A stretch of 24,198 nucleotides of DNA from Actinomycetes bacterium (GTDB taxonomy: Bacteria; Actinomycetota; Acidimicrobiia; Acidimicrobiales; SZUA-35), in contig JAAETV010000506.1 of assembly GCA_024227975.1 (NCBI GenBank), positions 1 through 24,198 on the forward strand, written 5' to 3'. Shown here one piece after another: positions 1 to 7,891 of the stretch. Below the pieces are notes generated by a model. That model saw only the letters and a list, made by a program, of their open reading frames with translations. It had not been told where the DNA came from and searched no databases. Made by a program: the position numbers and the translations under genes. Numbering within the stretch: position 1 is the stretch's first letter; every line of letters begins with the position of its first letter.

Positions 1-242
1 CCCGATCGCTCGATGGCGTCGAGGATGGCGGCGGTGTTGAGATAGCTCTCTGCTGCCGTCTGGCCCCCGAGGGCATAGGCCTCGTCGGCTAGGCGAACAT
101 GCAGGGCATCTCGATCAAGCTCGGAGTAGACGGCAACGGTAGGGATGCCGAGCTCCTGACAGGCTCGAATCACGCGGACCGCGATCTCCCCCCGGTTGGC
201 GATGAGGACTTTGTTGAACAGCTGATCCTTTGACACCCGCAT
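1..242 (-). CDS. accC: Biotin carboxylase subunit of acyl-CoA carboxylase, N-terminal part (truncated by window edge)
   Basis: The reverse strand encodes about 80 residues of a biotin carboxylase N-terminal domain. After a short lead (MRVSKDQLF) comes the family opening [19 protein letters not shown], followed by [18 protein letters not shown]. The enzyme carboxylates biotin carried on a BCCP domain using ATP and bicarbonate, the first step of malonyl-CoA and related acyl-CoA synthesis in the cytoplasm. Actinobacterial versions often carry a fused BCCP domain; the rest lies outside the window, so fusion cannot be judged. The start is an ATG at 242-240; a GTG two codons on is possible. Its start codon lies only 13 bp from that of divergent birA, the ligase that biotinylates the carrier domain. 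Confidence 0.93.
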   Translation of the reverse strand, partial: MRVSKDQLFNKVLIANRGEIAVRVIRACQELGIPTVAVYSELDRDALHVRLADEAYALGGQTAAESYLNTAAILDAIERS

Positions 243-247
243 ATGGT
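242..247 (+). promoter_or_regulatory. Possible -10 box of birA
   Basis: TATGGT lies 8 nt before the birA ATG, which suits a leaderless or near-leaderless transcript. It touches the accC start codon on the other strand, so the two genes could not initiate independently here. No -35 element is clear. Confidence 0.4.
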
Positions 248-255
248 TACCCGAG

Positions 256-1044
256 ATGAGCCCAGAAAGGGAACTACCAGGCCCACCTGGAACCAGATTT
301 TATTCCGTTGAGCACGTCACCGAGACCGGATCGACCAACGCTGACCTGCTCGAACGGGCCAAAAAGGGTGCTCTGGAGGGGATTGTGCTCGTCACCGATC
401 ATCAGACGGCGGGCCGGGGTCGTCAGGCCCGAGGATGGCATGACGAACCCGGAAACGCCATGCTGATGTCGGTCCTGCTGCGGCCGGCCGCCTCTTTCGC
501 CACCCTCGTGCCCCTGTTGGCCGGTCTGGCCGCCACCGACGCCGTCGATCAGGTCCTCGACGGAGATCGGGGCCGAGCCGGCCTCAAGTGGCCAAACGAT
601 GTGGTCGTTCCGGAGCTGGGGGAGCGGAAGCTGGCTGGCATCCTGGCCGAGGCCATCACCGTGCCAGGCTCCGAGCCGAGGCTGGTTGTCGTGGTCGGCA
701 TGGGTCTGAACCTGCGATGGTCGGCGCCTCCTCCCCCTGAGATCGCAGCCCGGGCCGCGGTGTTGGAGGAGCTGGCCGGTCACGACATCGATCGTTGGGA
801 GGTGGTGAACCAAGTGCTGAGAGGCTTTGAGACTTGGCTTCAACGGGCGACTGAACAGGGGCCGTTTGCCCTCCTCGACGAGTACCGGAAGCGGTGTGTG
901 ACCCTGGGGCGGGCCGTGCGGTTCCAGACCCCGACCGATGTCATCGAAGGGACGGCTGTAGCCATTGCCGACAGTGGAGGCCTGGTCATCGACCGTCAAG
1001 GCGAGAGGATCACGGTTACCGCCGGCGACGCCCACCACGTCTGA
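256..1044 (+). CDS. birA: Biotin--[acetyl-CoA-carboxylase] ligase, class I (no DNA-binding domain)
   Basis: This 262-residue BirA/BPL protein activates biotin to biotinyl-AMP and transfers it to the lysine of biotin carrier domains. Family motifs are clear: GSTN near residue 25, the adenylate-binding loop GRGRQARGW at 53-61, and KWPND at 111-115, followed by a C-terminal SH3-like part ([13 protein letters not shown]). There is no N-terminal helix-turn-helix, so it is a class I ligase and should not act as a biotin repressor. The ATG at 256 is the only reasonable start before the catalytic core. It sits head to head with accC, whose product family is its substrate. Confidence 0.95.
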   Translation: MSPERELPGPPGTRFYSVEHVTETGSTNADLLERAKKGALEGIVLVTDHQTAGRGRQARGWHDEPGNAMLMSVLLRPAASFATLVPLLAGLAATDAVDQVLDGDRGRAGLKWPNDVVVPELGERKLAGILAEAITVPGSEPRLVVVVGMGLNLRWSAPPPPEIAARAAVLEELAGHDIDRWEVVNQVLRGFETWLQRATEQGPFALLDEYRKRCVTLGRAVRFQTPTDVIEGTAVAIADSGGLVIDRQGERITVTAGDAHHV

Positions 1045-1136
1045 ACGACCCCGCTACGTTCGCCGGCTACCCATGCGTCGGGTCGGGGACTCAGTCAGGC
1101 CTCACGACGGGCGGCCACCGGCCGACGGTAGGCCAT

Positions 1137-2507
1137 ATGGACCTGTCGTCGGTTGGTGTTGCACTGGTAGCGGTGTCGCTCATGCTTTTCGTCGGGGTGA
1201 GCCCAGTGGCGGCCACCGAGGAGGGCTCGACGACAACCCCGCTCTCAACGGTCCCGACATCAGACCCTGGCCAAGAGCCCTCGGAACCTGAACCGACCGC
1301 TCCTGAGGTCATCCCCGATCCGACCACTCCCGAGAACACGCCGGCCACCACTGATCCTGCAAGTGGGGAGTCGACAACGGTGGTGACCGGTCCTGACGGA
1401 GAGGTGATCGACACCTCTCTCGACCCCCTCGTCGATGAACCACCCGGCGAAGAGGCTCCCCCAACCGATCAGACTGATCTGACCGTTCCCGCTCCGAGCG
1501 GGTCGTACGGTGATCAGGGAGAATTCGAGCCGGCTCAGGTGTTGTGGAGCAGTGTTCAGGCCGCCGATCGGAGACTGGCCGACGCTCAGACCGAACACGT
1601 GGCCGCCATCGAGATCGTTCGGGCGGCCCGATTGAGACGCAAGGAGCTACTCGCTAGTCGGGCTGCCCTCAACGACGAGGATCGACAGGCCTTGGGTGAC
1701 CTAGAACGGGCCGAGGTCACCCTCCAGCAGCGAGCGGTTGCCGCTTTCGTCAGCAATGACGCGGCCGTCAGCGCCATCGTCGGCTCGTTCCGACTGACAG
1801 ACCACGACGACCTGATCGACCTTCGGGCCCGGCGGGTCCTGCTCGACGTCGCCCTCGAACAGGACGAGAAGGCCATTGCCGAGGTAGTGCGGCTGAGGGA
1901 TCGCCTCGACCGCTCGATCGTTGCCGTGCTCGATGCCTTGCGGGCCGTCGAGGTCGAGGTGGCGTCTGGAGAGGAACTCGTCAGCGAAGCGGCCGAAGTC
2001 GTTGCTCAAGCTGGCGATGAGGCCGAGGCGTTCCGGGCCGGGAGTTCCATCTACATCAGTGGAGTGGTGTTTCCCGTTTCCCAACCCGATATTCCCCTCA
2101 TCGACTCTTTCGGCTTCCCCCGCATGCCGGGCACTCCAGATGAGCATTGGCATGAAGGGATCGACATCTTTGCTCCTGCTGGCTCCCCCCTGATTGCAGC
2201 CGAGCGAGGAGTGATCACCAGGATCTCCACTGGTCGCCTCGGTGGCCTCTCCCTATGGCTGCGGGGCCAGAGCGGGGCCGATTGGTACTACGCCCATCTC
2301 CAGTCCTATGCCCCTGGCCTGGTCGAGGGCCAGCTCGTCGAGGCCGGCGATCTCGTCGGCTACGTCGGCAATACCGGCAACGCGCTCACCACACCGGCCC
2401 ACCTCCATCTCGAGCTCCATCCGGAAGGAGATGATCCGATCAACCCCTACCCACTGCTGAACGTGATCGTGGAGGGTCGGCCCGAGATCGAGCCTGGGGC
2501 CGAGTAG
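1137..2507 (+). CDS. Secreted coiled-coil M23-family metallopeptidase
   Basis: 456 residues. An ATG at 1137 opens a signal peptide (hydrophobic stretch around residues 6-24, likely cleavage after PVAA). A Pro/Thr/Glu-rich linker follows to about residue 110, then a long charged alpha-helical region rich in Arg, Glu and Ala (about 140-300) that looks like coiled coil. The C-terminus is an M23 (lysostaphin/LytM) domain with the zinc motifs HEGID (H339, D343) and HLHLE (H422, H424). All expected metal and catalytic residues are present, so it is probably an active peptidoglycan endopeptidase or an amidase activator of the EnvC/NlpD/RipC type. It lies 92 bp after birA. Its 3' end is only 9 bp from the convergent ABC ATPase gene. 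The open frame extends upstream into birA, but that part has no signal peptide and is rejected as coding. Confidence 0.88.
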   Translation: MDLSSVGVALVAVSLMLFVGVSPVAATEEGSTTTPLSTVPTSDPGQEPSEPEPTAPEVIPDPTTPENTPATTDPASGESTTVVTGPDGEVIDTSLDPLVDEPPGEEAPPTDQTDLTVPAPSGSYGDQGEFEPAQVLWSSVQAADRRLADAQTEHVAAIEIVRAARLRRKELLASRAALNDEDRQALGDLERAEVTLQQRAVAAFVSNDAAVSAIVGSFRLTDHDDLIDLRARRVLLDVALEQDEKAIAEVVRLRDRLDRSIVAVLDALRAVEVEVASGEELVSEAAEVVAQAGDEAEAFRAGSSIYISGVVFPVSQPDIPLIDSFGFPRMPGTPDEHWHEGIDIFAPAGSPLIAAERGVITRISTGRLGGLSLWLRGQSGADWYYAHLQSYAPGLVEGQLVEAGDLVGYVGNTGNALTTPAHLHLELHPEGDDPINPYPLLNVIVEGRPEIEPGAE

Positions 2508-2516
2508 GACGCCTTC

Positions 2517-3329
2517 TCACGCCGTTCGGGCTGTCCAGCGGTGCCCTATCCGGGTGAGCTCGACATCCAGGCCGAAGACCTGGCTCATCATGGCGCTGGT
2601 CAAGGTCTCGGCAATGGGGCCCATGGCCACCGACTTGCCATCGACGACGGCCAGGATGTGGGTCGTCGTCTCGGGGATGTCTTCTACCCGATGAGTGACC
2701 ACGACTGTCGGCGGAGCCAGGGGCTCAGCGGCCAGGGCGTGGAGGGCGTCCAGCAGTTCCTCGCGCCCGCCGAAGTCGAGGCCTGCGGTCGGTTCGTCCA
2801 ACAGGATCAGGTCTGGGTTCGGCATCATCGTTCTGGCCAGCATGACTCGTTGCCGCTCCCCGCTCGACAGGGTGGCGAAGGGCCGCTGGTCGTAGCCATC
2901 GAGCCCGACCTGGGCCAGCAGGGCCCCGGCCCGCTCTTGGTCGGTCGGCTCATAGTGGTGCCACCATGGTTCGAGGGCCCCGAATCGCCCACAACGGACG
3001 ATCTCCTCCGCAGTCAGGTTGGGCCGGATCTGGGCGGTGAGGGCGGCCGACGATACCCCGATCCGGCCTCGGAGAGAGCGGATGTCGACCCGCCCGAGCT
3101 CATGGCCGAGCACGCAGACGGTGCCAACGGTGGGGTGTAGGGCCAATGCCGCCACCCTCAACATGGTTGACTTCCCACCCCCATTGGGTCCGACGACAAC
3201 CCAGTGCTGGCCTTGATGGACCGACCATGAGAGATCAGCCAGGATGGGTCGACCCCCGATGGTGACGCCAACATCGTGGAGGCTGAGGATCGGCGCGTCG
3301 ATTCGAGCATTGTGGGGGTTCACGAGCAC
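2517..3329 (-). CDS. Orphan ABC transporter ATP-binding protein (YlmA-like)
   Basis: This 270-residue ABC ATPase has Walker A GPNGGGKST at 47-55, signature LSSGERQ at 154-160, Walker B LILLDEP with D178/E179, and an H-loop (VVVTHR). The WSVHQGQHWVVVGPNG segment resembles the YlmA/ModF-like branch annotated for iron or molybdate uptake. No permease or binding protein is adjacent on this strand, so its partner and substrate cannot be told; it may act with a distant permease or as a non-transport ABC protein. The start is a GTG at 3329; a second GTG two codons later is equally possible. It is divergent from the CNNM gene and convergent with the M23 peptidase gene. Confidence 0.85.
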   Translation of the reverse strand: MLVNPHNARIDAPILSLHDVGVTIGGRPILADLSWSVHQGQHWVVVGPNGGGKSTMLRVAALALHPTVGTVCVLGHELGRVDIRSLRGRIGVSSAALTAQIRPNLTAEEIVRCGRFGALEPWWHHYEPTDQERAGALLAQVGLDGYDQRPFATLSSGERQRVMLARTMMPNPDLILLDEPTAGLDFGGREELLDALHALAAEPLAPPTVVVTHRVEDIPETTTHILAVVDGKSVAMGPIAETLTSAMMSQVFGLDVELTRIGHRWTARTA

Positions 3330-3337
3330 TACAGTGC
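3326..3337. promoter_or_regulatory. Small inverted repeat between divergent ABC ATPase and CNNM genes
   Basis: GCACT and AGTGC flank a two-base centre (AC), exactly at the 5' end of the minus-strand ATPase gene and about 18 bp before the CNNM ATG. It is short enough to be chance but its position would suit an operator. Confidence 0.25.
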
Positions 3338-3354
3338 AGACTGGTTATTCGCCT

Positions 3355-4653
3355 ATGTCAATATTCGTCGGGCTGCTCATCGTCATCGTTCTGGTCGTTG
3401 CCAGTGGATTCTTCGTAGCGGTCGAGTTCTCGTTGATCGCAGCTGACCGATCCAAGTTGGAGCGCCTGGCTGATCAGGGGCGCTGGTCGGCAAAATCGGC
3501 GGTGCGGGCTGTAAAACGGCTCTCATTCCACCTCTCGGGCGCTCAGCTCGGGATCACCATGGTCAGCCTGCTGCTTGGCTTTTTGGCCGAGGCGGATGAC
3601 GGCAAGTTGCTCGATTCTGTCGTTCCCGGCGACATTGCCAACTCCAATCTGACCATTGTCGTCACTCTCTTGCTGGCGACTGTCTTCCAGATGGTGGCGG
3701 GCGAGTTGATTCCCAAGAACATCGCCATCAGCCACCCCGAGGCCACGGCCCAGGCCCTCTCGCCGGTAGCCACCATCGTCCATGGGGCGCTCGCCCCCAT
3801 AATCCTGCTGTTCAACGGGTCGGCCAACTGGTTGGTGAGGAGGTTTGGGGTCGAACCCAAGGAGGAGATGGAGGCCCACCGGTCTCTCGATGACCTGGAG
3901 TACCTGATCCGTTCCTCCGGTGACTCGGGGGCTCTCGATCCAGACTCCCACGAGCTCCTGACCCGCACCCTTCGCTTCGGCGACAAGACGGCGGCCGATG
4001 CCCTCACCCCCAGGGTCCACATGCGGGCCGTCTCAGCTTCGGCCACTGTCAACGAACTGGCAGCCGAGGTGGCCTCCTCCCACCACAGCCGGTATCCCGT
4101 CTATGACGGTGAGCTCGACAACGTTCGTGGAATCGCCACCATCAACGGGATCTTCGAAACCCCAGTACGCCGTCGAGGTGAGGTGACTGTTGGCGAGATC
4201 ATGACCCAGGCCCTGTTCGTCCCCGAGACCAGGGACCTCGTCGACATCCTCGACGATTTCCGGGCCTCGGTCGGCCAGATGGCCGTCGTCATCGACGAAC
4301 ACGGAGGCACAGCCGGCATCCTCACCCTGGAAGATGTGCTGGAGGAGATCGTCGGTGATGTCGACGACGAACACGATGAGGCCCAACCGCTCACAGGGGG
4401 TGTGGCCGACGGGGTGTTCCTGCTGGCTGGCACCCTGCACCCCGACGAGGTAGCCGAACACAGCGAGCTGGTGATTCCGCCCGGTGACTATGAGACCCTC
4501 GCCGGCTTCGTGCTCCAGCGCCTGGGGCGTATCCCAGCCGAAGGAGACGCCGTCCGTTTCGACGGGTGGACGATTGAGGTGGCCGAGATGGACCGTCTCC
4601 GCGTCGCCTCGCTGCAACTGCGAGCACCGACGTCATCGCCCGGTGACCGCTGA
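3355..4653 (+). CDS. CNNM/CorC (HlyC/CorC) family membrane protein with CBS pair and CorC_HlyC domain
   Basis: 432 residues with the full family architecture: an N-terminal DUF21/CNNM membrane domain of about four hydrophobic segments (SIFVGLLIVIVLVVASGFF near the start, FHLSGAQLGITMVSLLLGF, then GELIPKNIAI), a CBS-domain pair around residues 220-345 (TPRVHMRAV..., GGTAGILTLEDVLEEIVGD), and a C-terminal CorC_HlyC transporter-associated domain with the GDYETLAGFVLQRLGRIP motif. The family is linked to Mg2+ or Co2+ efflux and homeostasis; the actual substrate here is not shown. The ATG at 3355 places the first membrane helix at the very N-terminus; an in-frame GTG at 3334 is an alternative. The stop overlaps the start of the next CNNM gene, so the two are co-translated. 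Confidence 0.92.
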   Translation: MSIFVGLLIVIVLVVASGFFVAVEFSLIAADRSKLERLADQGRWSAKSAVRAVKRLSFHLSGAQLGITMVSLLLGFLAEADDGKLLDSVVPGDIANSNLTIVVTLLLATVFQMVAGELIPKNIAISHPEATAQALSPVATIVHGALAPIILLFNGSANWLVRRFGVEPKEEMEAHRSLDDLEYLIRSSGDSGALDPDSHELLTRTLRFGDKTAADALTPRVHMRAVSASATVNELAAEVASSHHSRYPVYDGELDNVRGIATINGIFETPVRRRGEVTVGEIMTQALFVPETRDLVDILDDFRASVGQMAVVIDEHGGTAGILTLEDVLEEIVGDVDDEHDEAQPLTGGVADGVFLLAGTLHPDEVAEHSELVIPPGDYETLAGFVLQRLGRIPAEGDAVRFDGWTIEVAEMDRLRVASLQLRAPTSSPGDR

Positions 4654-5780
4654 TGGGCCGATGGCTGCCGATCGCAACTGGTGCTGCTCTCTCCGGATCG
4701 GTCCTGTTGGCCAGTGAGGAGTTGCTGACCGGCTCGACTCTGGCCTGGTTCTTCGTGGCCTCAGGGATGCTGATCGGCCTCAACGGGGTCTATGTTGCCT
4801 ACGAGTTCGCCATCCTGGCGGCCAAGCGGTCGACCTTCTCCGCCCCGACCGAGATCAAGAAACGGACCTCGGTCGCCGCCCTGGCCTCCATGTCGGATCT
4901 GTCGATGCAGTTGGCGGGAGCCCAGCTTGGTATCACCATGGCGTCATTGGCTCTTGGCTTTGTCGGCGAGCCAGCGTTCGAGGCCGTCATCAGCCGGGCT
5001 CTCGGCTCGGCCTTCTCGGAAGAGATGACCCATGTTGTCGGTATCGTCGGGTCCCTGTCCATCGTTGTGTTCCTCCACCTGGTCTTGGGTGAGATGGTGC
5101 CAAAGAACATTGCGCTGGCCACTCCCGACACCACCCTCCGGTGGCTCGTCTTGCCCTACCGTGCCTTCCTGTGGCTGTTCCGGCCTTTCATCCGCTTGTT
5201 GAATGGGATGGCAAACGCCGGTTGCCGCCTGGTCGGTGTCGAGCCTCGCGACGAGCTCGTAACTGTGCATTCGGCTTCCGAGTTGGCCGCCATCGTCACC
5301 CATTCTCGAGCTGAGGGAACGATCGAGGATGAGGACGCAGATTTGTTGAGCGGGGCCCTCCATTTCGCCCAACGTCAGGTTGGTGAAGTCGCGACCCCAT
5401 TGTCGGAGCTGATCACCATGCGCTTGGGGGCGACGGCAGCCCAAGCCGAGCGGGTAGTGACGACATCGGGGCGGGAGCGCATTCCCATCTATGGGCCCGA
5501 GGCCGATGGCACTCTGGCCGGCTACGTCCACGCTCGAGACCTATTCCGGCTCGATCCCGATCAGCGGCTTTCACCCATTCCCGCCGACATGATCCGTAGC
5601 ATGGCCATCGTCAGCCAGGACCAGCCATTGATCGAGGTGTTGCGGACCCTCCGTCGAGTGAGGCGTCAGTTGGCGGTGGTGGTCGACGGTGATGAGGCCG
5701 TTGGCATCATCTCCGTGGAGGACTTGGTCAAGGCTCTGATGGAGCCAACGCCGGCCAAAGCCGTCGAGCCCCGTTCATGA
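4653..5780 (+). CDS. CNNM-family membrane protein with CBS pair, lacking the CorC_HlyC domain
   Basis: 375 residues and a clear paralogue of the gene before it. It has a DUF21 membrane domain (GLNGVYVAYEFAILAAKRS, MQLAGAQLGITMASLALGF, GEMVPKNIALATPDT) and a CBS pair ending at VGIISVEDLVKALMEP. The chain then stops, so the CorC_HlyC domain of its partner is missing. This is a recurrent two-gene arrangement in actinobacteria and suggests a heteromeric pair, which is inference. Its ATG shares one base with the upstream TGA (TGATG), indicating translational coupling. The extra N-terminal residues before the first membrane segment make the exact start slightly uncertain. Confidence 0.9.
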   Translation: MGRWLPIATGAALSGSVLLASEELLTGSTLAWFFVASGMLIGLNGVYVAYEFAILAAKRSTFSAPTEIKKRTSVAALASMSDLSMQLAGAQLGITMASLALGFVGEPAFEAVISRALGSAFSEEMTHVVGIVGSLSIVVFLHLVLGEMVPKNIALATPDTTLRWLVLPYRAFLWLFRPFIRLLNGMANAGCRLVGVEPRDELVTVHSASELAAIVTHSRAEGTIEDEDADLLSGALHFAQRQVGEVATPLSELITMRLGATAAQAERVVTTSGRERIPIYGPEADGTLAGYVHARDLFRLDPDQRLSPIPADMIRSMAIVSQDQPLIEVLRTLRRVRRQLAVVVDGDEAVGIISVEDLVKALMEPTPAKAVEPRS

Positions 5781-5804
5781 CAGGTGGATGACGAGATCTT
5801 GGGT

Positions 5805-5810
5805 TACCCT
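5805..5810 (+). promoter_or_regulatory. -10 box, leaderless start of second M23 peptidase gene
   Basis: TACCCT followed by 8 nt and then the GTG start at 5819. No Shine-Dalgarno sequence can fit in that distance. Confidence 0.5.
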
Positions 5811-5818
5811 GGGCCGTC

Positions 5819-6892
5819 GTGCGTTCAGGACGTGGGAGATACGGCCTTGCGCTGGTGATCATGATCATGGCGTATGCCCTGGATGTGGAGCCGGCAGGTG
5901 GCACCCAGCCTCCCAAAGGTGTCATCAGCTTGACCAAGGTGGTTCGGGCCGATGTCCGCTCTCCGCTCGTGCTCAACATCGACGAGGTGCGGCTCAACAT
6001 CGACGTTGTCGGCAAGGAGCTGAGGGCCGCTACGGACCTCAACGATCAACTTGGCCGAGATCTGAGGCTCGCTTCGGAGGAAACGGCCGCCCTGAGGGAC
6101 GAGACCTCCCTGGTTGGCCAGCAGACTCTGAAGAACGCCATTGATGGCTATCGCCACAGTGAGGTCCCCCGAGGTCTGCTGGCGGCCGACGATCTGACTA
6201 CAAGCCTGCGAGCCACAGCTCTGGGGGATGCTGCGGTCAGCTCAGACACCGAGAGCTTCGATGCCTACCGGGATTTGCGCAAGGACTTGGAGATCGAGGA
6301 ATCAGAACTGGCGGTCAAGGAGGTCAGGGCCAGCGAGGCCAGTGCCGAGGTGGCCCGGCTCGAAGATCGGCTGGCTCTGGAGCTGGAGGTCTATGGCGAG
6401 CTGGAGGAGCGTCGGCTCCAGAACCTGGCTGCCGTGGTCAGTGTCCAGGCCTCGAACCGGGCTCAGGCTCGGGGCCGCAAGCAGGGCTTCTACCTCGACA
6501 CCTGTCCCGTCAACGGGCCCCACTCCTTCATCGACTCCTGGGGATTCTCCCGCTCCGGGGGGCGCCGTCACAAAGGGGTCGACATGCTGGCCGATACGGG
6601 CGTGGAGCTGGTTGCCCCGGTCAGTGGCCGAGTCGAGCACTTTCACAACAGTGTGGGGGGTCGCTCGTACCGGCTATACGGCGACGACGGCAACTACTTC
6701 TACGGGACCCACTTGTCGGCCTACGGCAAGGAAGGTCAGGTCAACGCCGGTGAGGTGATCGGCTATGTCGGCGATAGTGGGAACGCGGCCGGCCTCCCCC
6801 ACCTCCACTTCGAGATCCATCCCGGCGGTCGTGGCAACCCCATCAACCCCTTCATCGACAGCGCTGCTGTCTGCTCCGGAGCCCAGTATTAG
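5819..6892 (+). CDS. Secreted coiled-coil M23-family metallopeptidase (second copy)
   Basis: 357 residues. A basic, hydrophobic N-terminus (VRSGRGRYGLALVIMIMAYAL) acts as signal peptide or anchor. Residues from about 55 to 220 are helical and charged, with likely coiled coils, including an E/L/R-rich stretch near 155-215. A C-terminal M23 domain carries HKGVD (H251, D255) and HLHFE (H328, H330), so the zinc site is intact. The only two cysteines bracket this domain (DTCPVNG before it, AVCSG at the end) and could form a disulfide in the exported protein. It shares domain layout, but little linker sequence, with the M23 protein at 1137-2507. The GTG start is chosen because a -10 box lies 8 nt upstream. 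Confidence 0.88.
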   Translation: MRSGRGRYGLALVIMIMAYALDVEPAGGTQPPKGVISLTKVVRADVRSPLVLNIDEVRLNIDVVGKELRAATDLNDQLGRDLRLASEETAALRDETSLVGQQTLKNAIDGYRHSEVPRGLLAADDLTTSLRATALGDAAVSSDTESFDAYRDLRKDLEIEESELAVKEVRASEASAEVARLEDRLALELEVYGELEERRLQNLAAVVSVQASNRAQARGRKQGFYLDTCPVNGPHSFIDSWGFSRSGGRRHKGVDMLADTGVELVAPVSGRVEHFHNSVGGRSYRLYGDDGNYFYGTHLSAYGKEGQVNAGEVIGYVGDSGNAAGLPHLHFEIHPGGRGNPINPFIDSAAVCSGAQY

Positions 6893-6927
6893 AGGCCAGT
6901 ACCGCGGCCACCGACCCGCGCCCCGCA

Positions 6928-6943
6928 GGGGCTGCTCCGCAGC
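6928..6943. repeat. GCTGC-TCC-GCAGC hairpin, copy 1
   Basis: Stem GCTGC/GCAGC with loop TCC. A 16-bp block here (starting GGGGCTGC) recurs exactly at 7012-7027. It lies in the 141-bp tail-to-tail gap between the M23 and fabI genes. Confidence 0.7.
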
Positions 6944-6983
6944 GTCAGGTAGTTCCGTGTGCCGTACGAGCGTGTTCGGCGGT

Positions 6984-7006
6984 GAGTTTCGGCGGGGCCG
7001 AAACTC
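6984..7006. repeat. Perfect GAGTTTCGGC palindrome (REP-like or bidirectional terminator)
   Basis: Arms GAGTTTCGGC and GCCGAAACTC, 10 of 10 paired, around a GGG loop. It belongs to the same hairpin style as the two copies before yebC (TTTCGG arm, GGG loop). There is no T-tract, so Rho-independent termination in the classical form is not evident, but its place between convergent genes would suit a terminator. Confidence 0.7.
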
Positions 7007-7011
7007 GTGAA

Positions 7012-7030
7012 GGGGCTGCTCCGCAGCCCC
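7012..7030. repeat. GGGGCTGC-TCC-GCAGCCCC hairpin, copy 2
   Basis: Perfect 8-bp stem with a TCC loop, ending 4 bp before the fabI stop codon. With the hairpin at 6984-7006 it could end transcription from both sides. Confidence 0.7.
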
Positions 7031-7033
7031 GAC

Positions 7034-7801
7034 TCAGACCCCCATGGCGTGATAGCCACCGTCAACGTGGATGATCGAACCCGTGGTCTGGGGGAACCAG
7101 TCTGACAGGAGTGCGACGCACGCCCTGGCCACACCCTCTGCGTCGTGCACGTCCCATCCCAGTGGAGCTCGCTTCGACCACTCTTCCTCGAAGACCTCGA
7201 AACCGGGAATCGACTTGGCCGCAATCGTCTTCATCGGACCCGCCGCTACCAGATTCGAGCGAATCTGTTGTGATCCCAGCTCACGGGCCAGATACCGGTT
7301 GAGTGACTCGAGCGCGGCCTTGGCTACCCCCATCCAGTTGTAGAGAGGCCACGAGACCGTCGCGTCGAAGGTGAGGCCGACCAGCGAGCCACCGTCGACC
7401 ATCAGTGGGGTGACGATGTCGGCCAGCGCTCGTAGCGAGTATGCGGACACCTGGACCGCAACCGAGACATCCTCCCATTCGGGGGCGAAGAAGTCATCGC
7501 CGAGACAGGTCTCGGGAGCGAAGCCGACCGAGTGGAGGGCACCGTCTACTCGACCCCAACGCTCGGTCAAGGTCTTGCGCAGGGCTTCGCCATGGGCCGG
7601 GTCGGTCACGTCCAGCTCATAGATCTCCGGTTCGAAATCGAGCTTGCGTGCCGTTCGCTGGGTCAGGCGCAGACCGCGACCGAATCCGGTCAGTGCGATT
7701 TCGGCACCCTCCCGTTGGGCCAGTTGGGCCACCCCGAACGCCAAAGAGTCGTCCGTCAGCACACCGGTGATGAGCAGTTTCTTTCCATCGAGCAGAGCCA
7801 C
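7034..7801 (-). CDS. fabI: Enoyl-[acyl-carrier-protein] reductase (NADH), InhA/FabI type
   Basis: This 255-residue short-chain dehydrogenase reduces enoyl-ACP in the last step of fatty-acid elongation. It follows InhA closely: LLITGVLTDDSLAFGVAQLAQ for NAD binding, LTGFGRGLRLTQR, LHSVGFAP, and the catalytic Y154/K161 with the family spacing (YNWMGVAKAALES), then IRSNLVAAGPMKT. The intact active site predicts a functional enzyme of the class targeted by isoniazid and triclosan. The start is a GTG at 7801 with a -10 box 9 nt upstream. It is divergent from mshC (90 bp apart) and convergent with the M23 gene; fabG, its neighbour in mycobacteria, is not here. Confidence 0.95.
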   Translation of the reverse strand: MALLDGKKLLITGVLTDDSLAFGVAQLAQREGAEIALTGFGRGLRLTQRTARKLDFEPEIYELDVTDPAHGEALRKTLTERWGRVDGALHSVGFAPETCLGDDFFAPEWEDVSVAVQVSAYSLRALADIVTPLMVDGGSLVGLTFDATVSWPLYNWMGVAKAALESLNRYLARELGSQQIRSNLVAAGPMKTIAAKSIPGFEVFEEEWSKRAPLGWDVHDAEGVARACVALLSDWFPQTTGSIIHVDGGYHAMGV

Positions 7802-7810
7802 GCTTCTCAG

Positions 7811-7816
7811 ACTGTA
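7811..7816 (-). promoter_or_regulatory. -10 box of fabI
   Basis: TACAGT on the reverse strand, 9 nt before the fabI GTG, implying a leader of only a few bases. Confidence 0.45.
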
Positions 7817-7877
7817 CCGGGCCCGCGTTGGTTACTTGTCACTGCCTCCGATCTGGGCCTGGGAAAGGGCCGGCGAG

Positions 7878-7883
7878 TACGCT
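7878..7883 (+). promoter_or_regulatory. -10 box of mshC
   Basis: TACGCT, 8 nt before the GTG at 7892 (11 nt before the adjacent ATG), fitting a leaderless start. Confidence 0.5.
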
Positions 7884-7891
7884 CTCGGTTC

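Noticed and set aside
274..1038. Long reverse-strand frame (254 codons) across birA
   Set aside because: It mirrors the birA gene in high-GC DNA, and its translation has no recognisable motif, while birA on the other strand has all family motifs.
894..1136. Upstream extension of the first M23 gene into birA
   Set aside because: The frame is open but the encoded residues are Arg/Pro-rich noise; the signal peptide begins at 1137.
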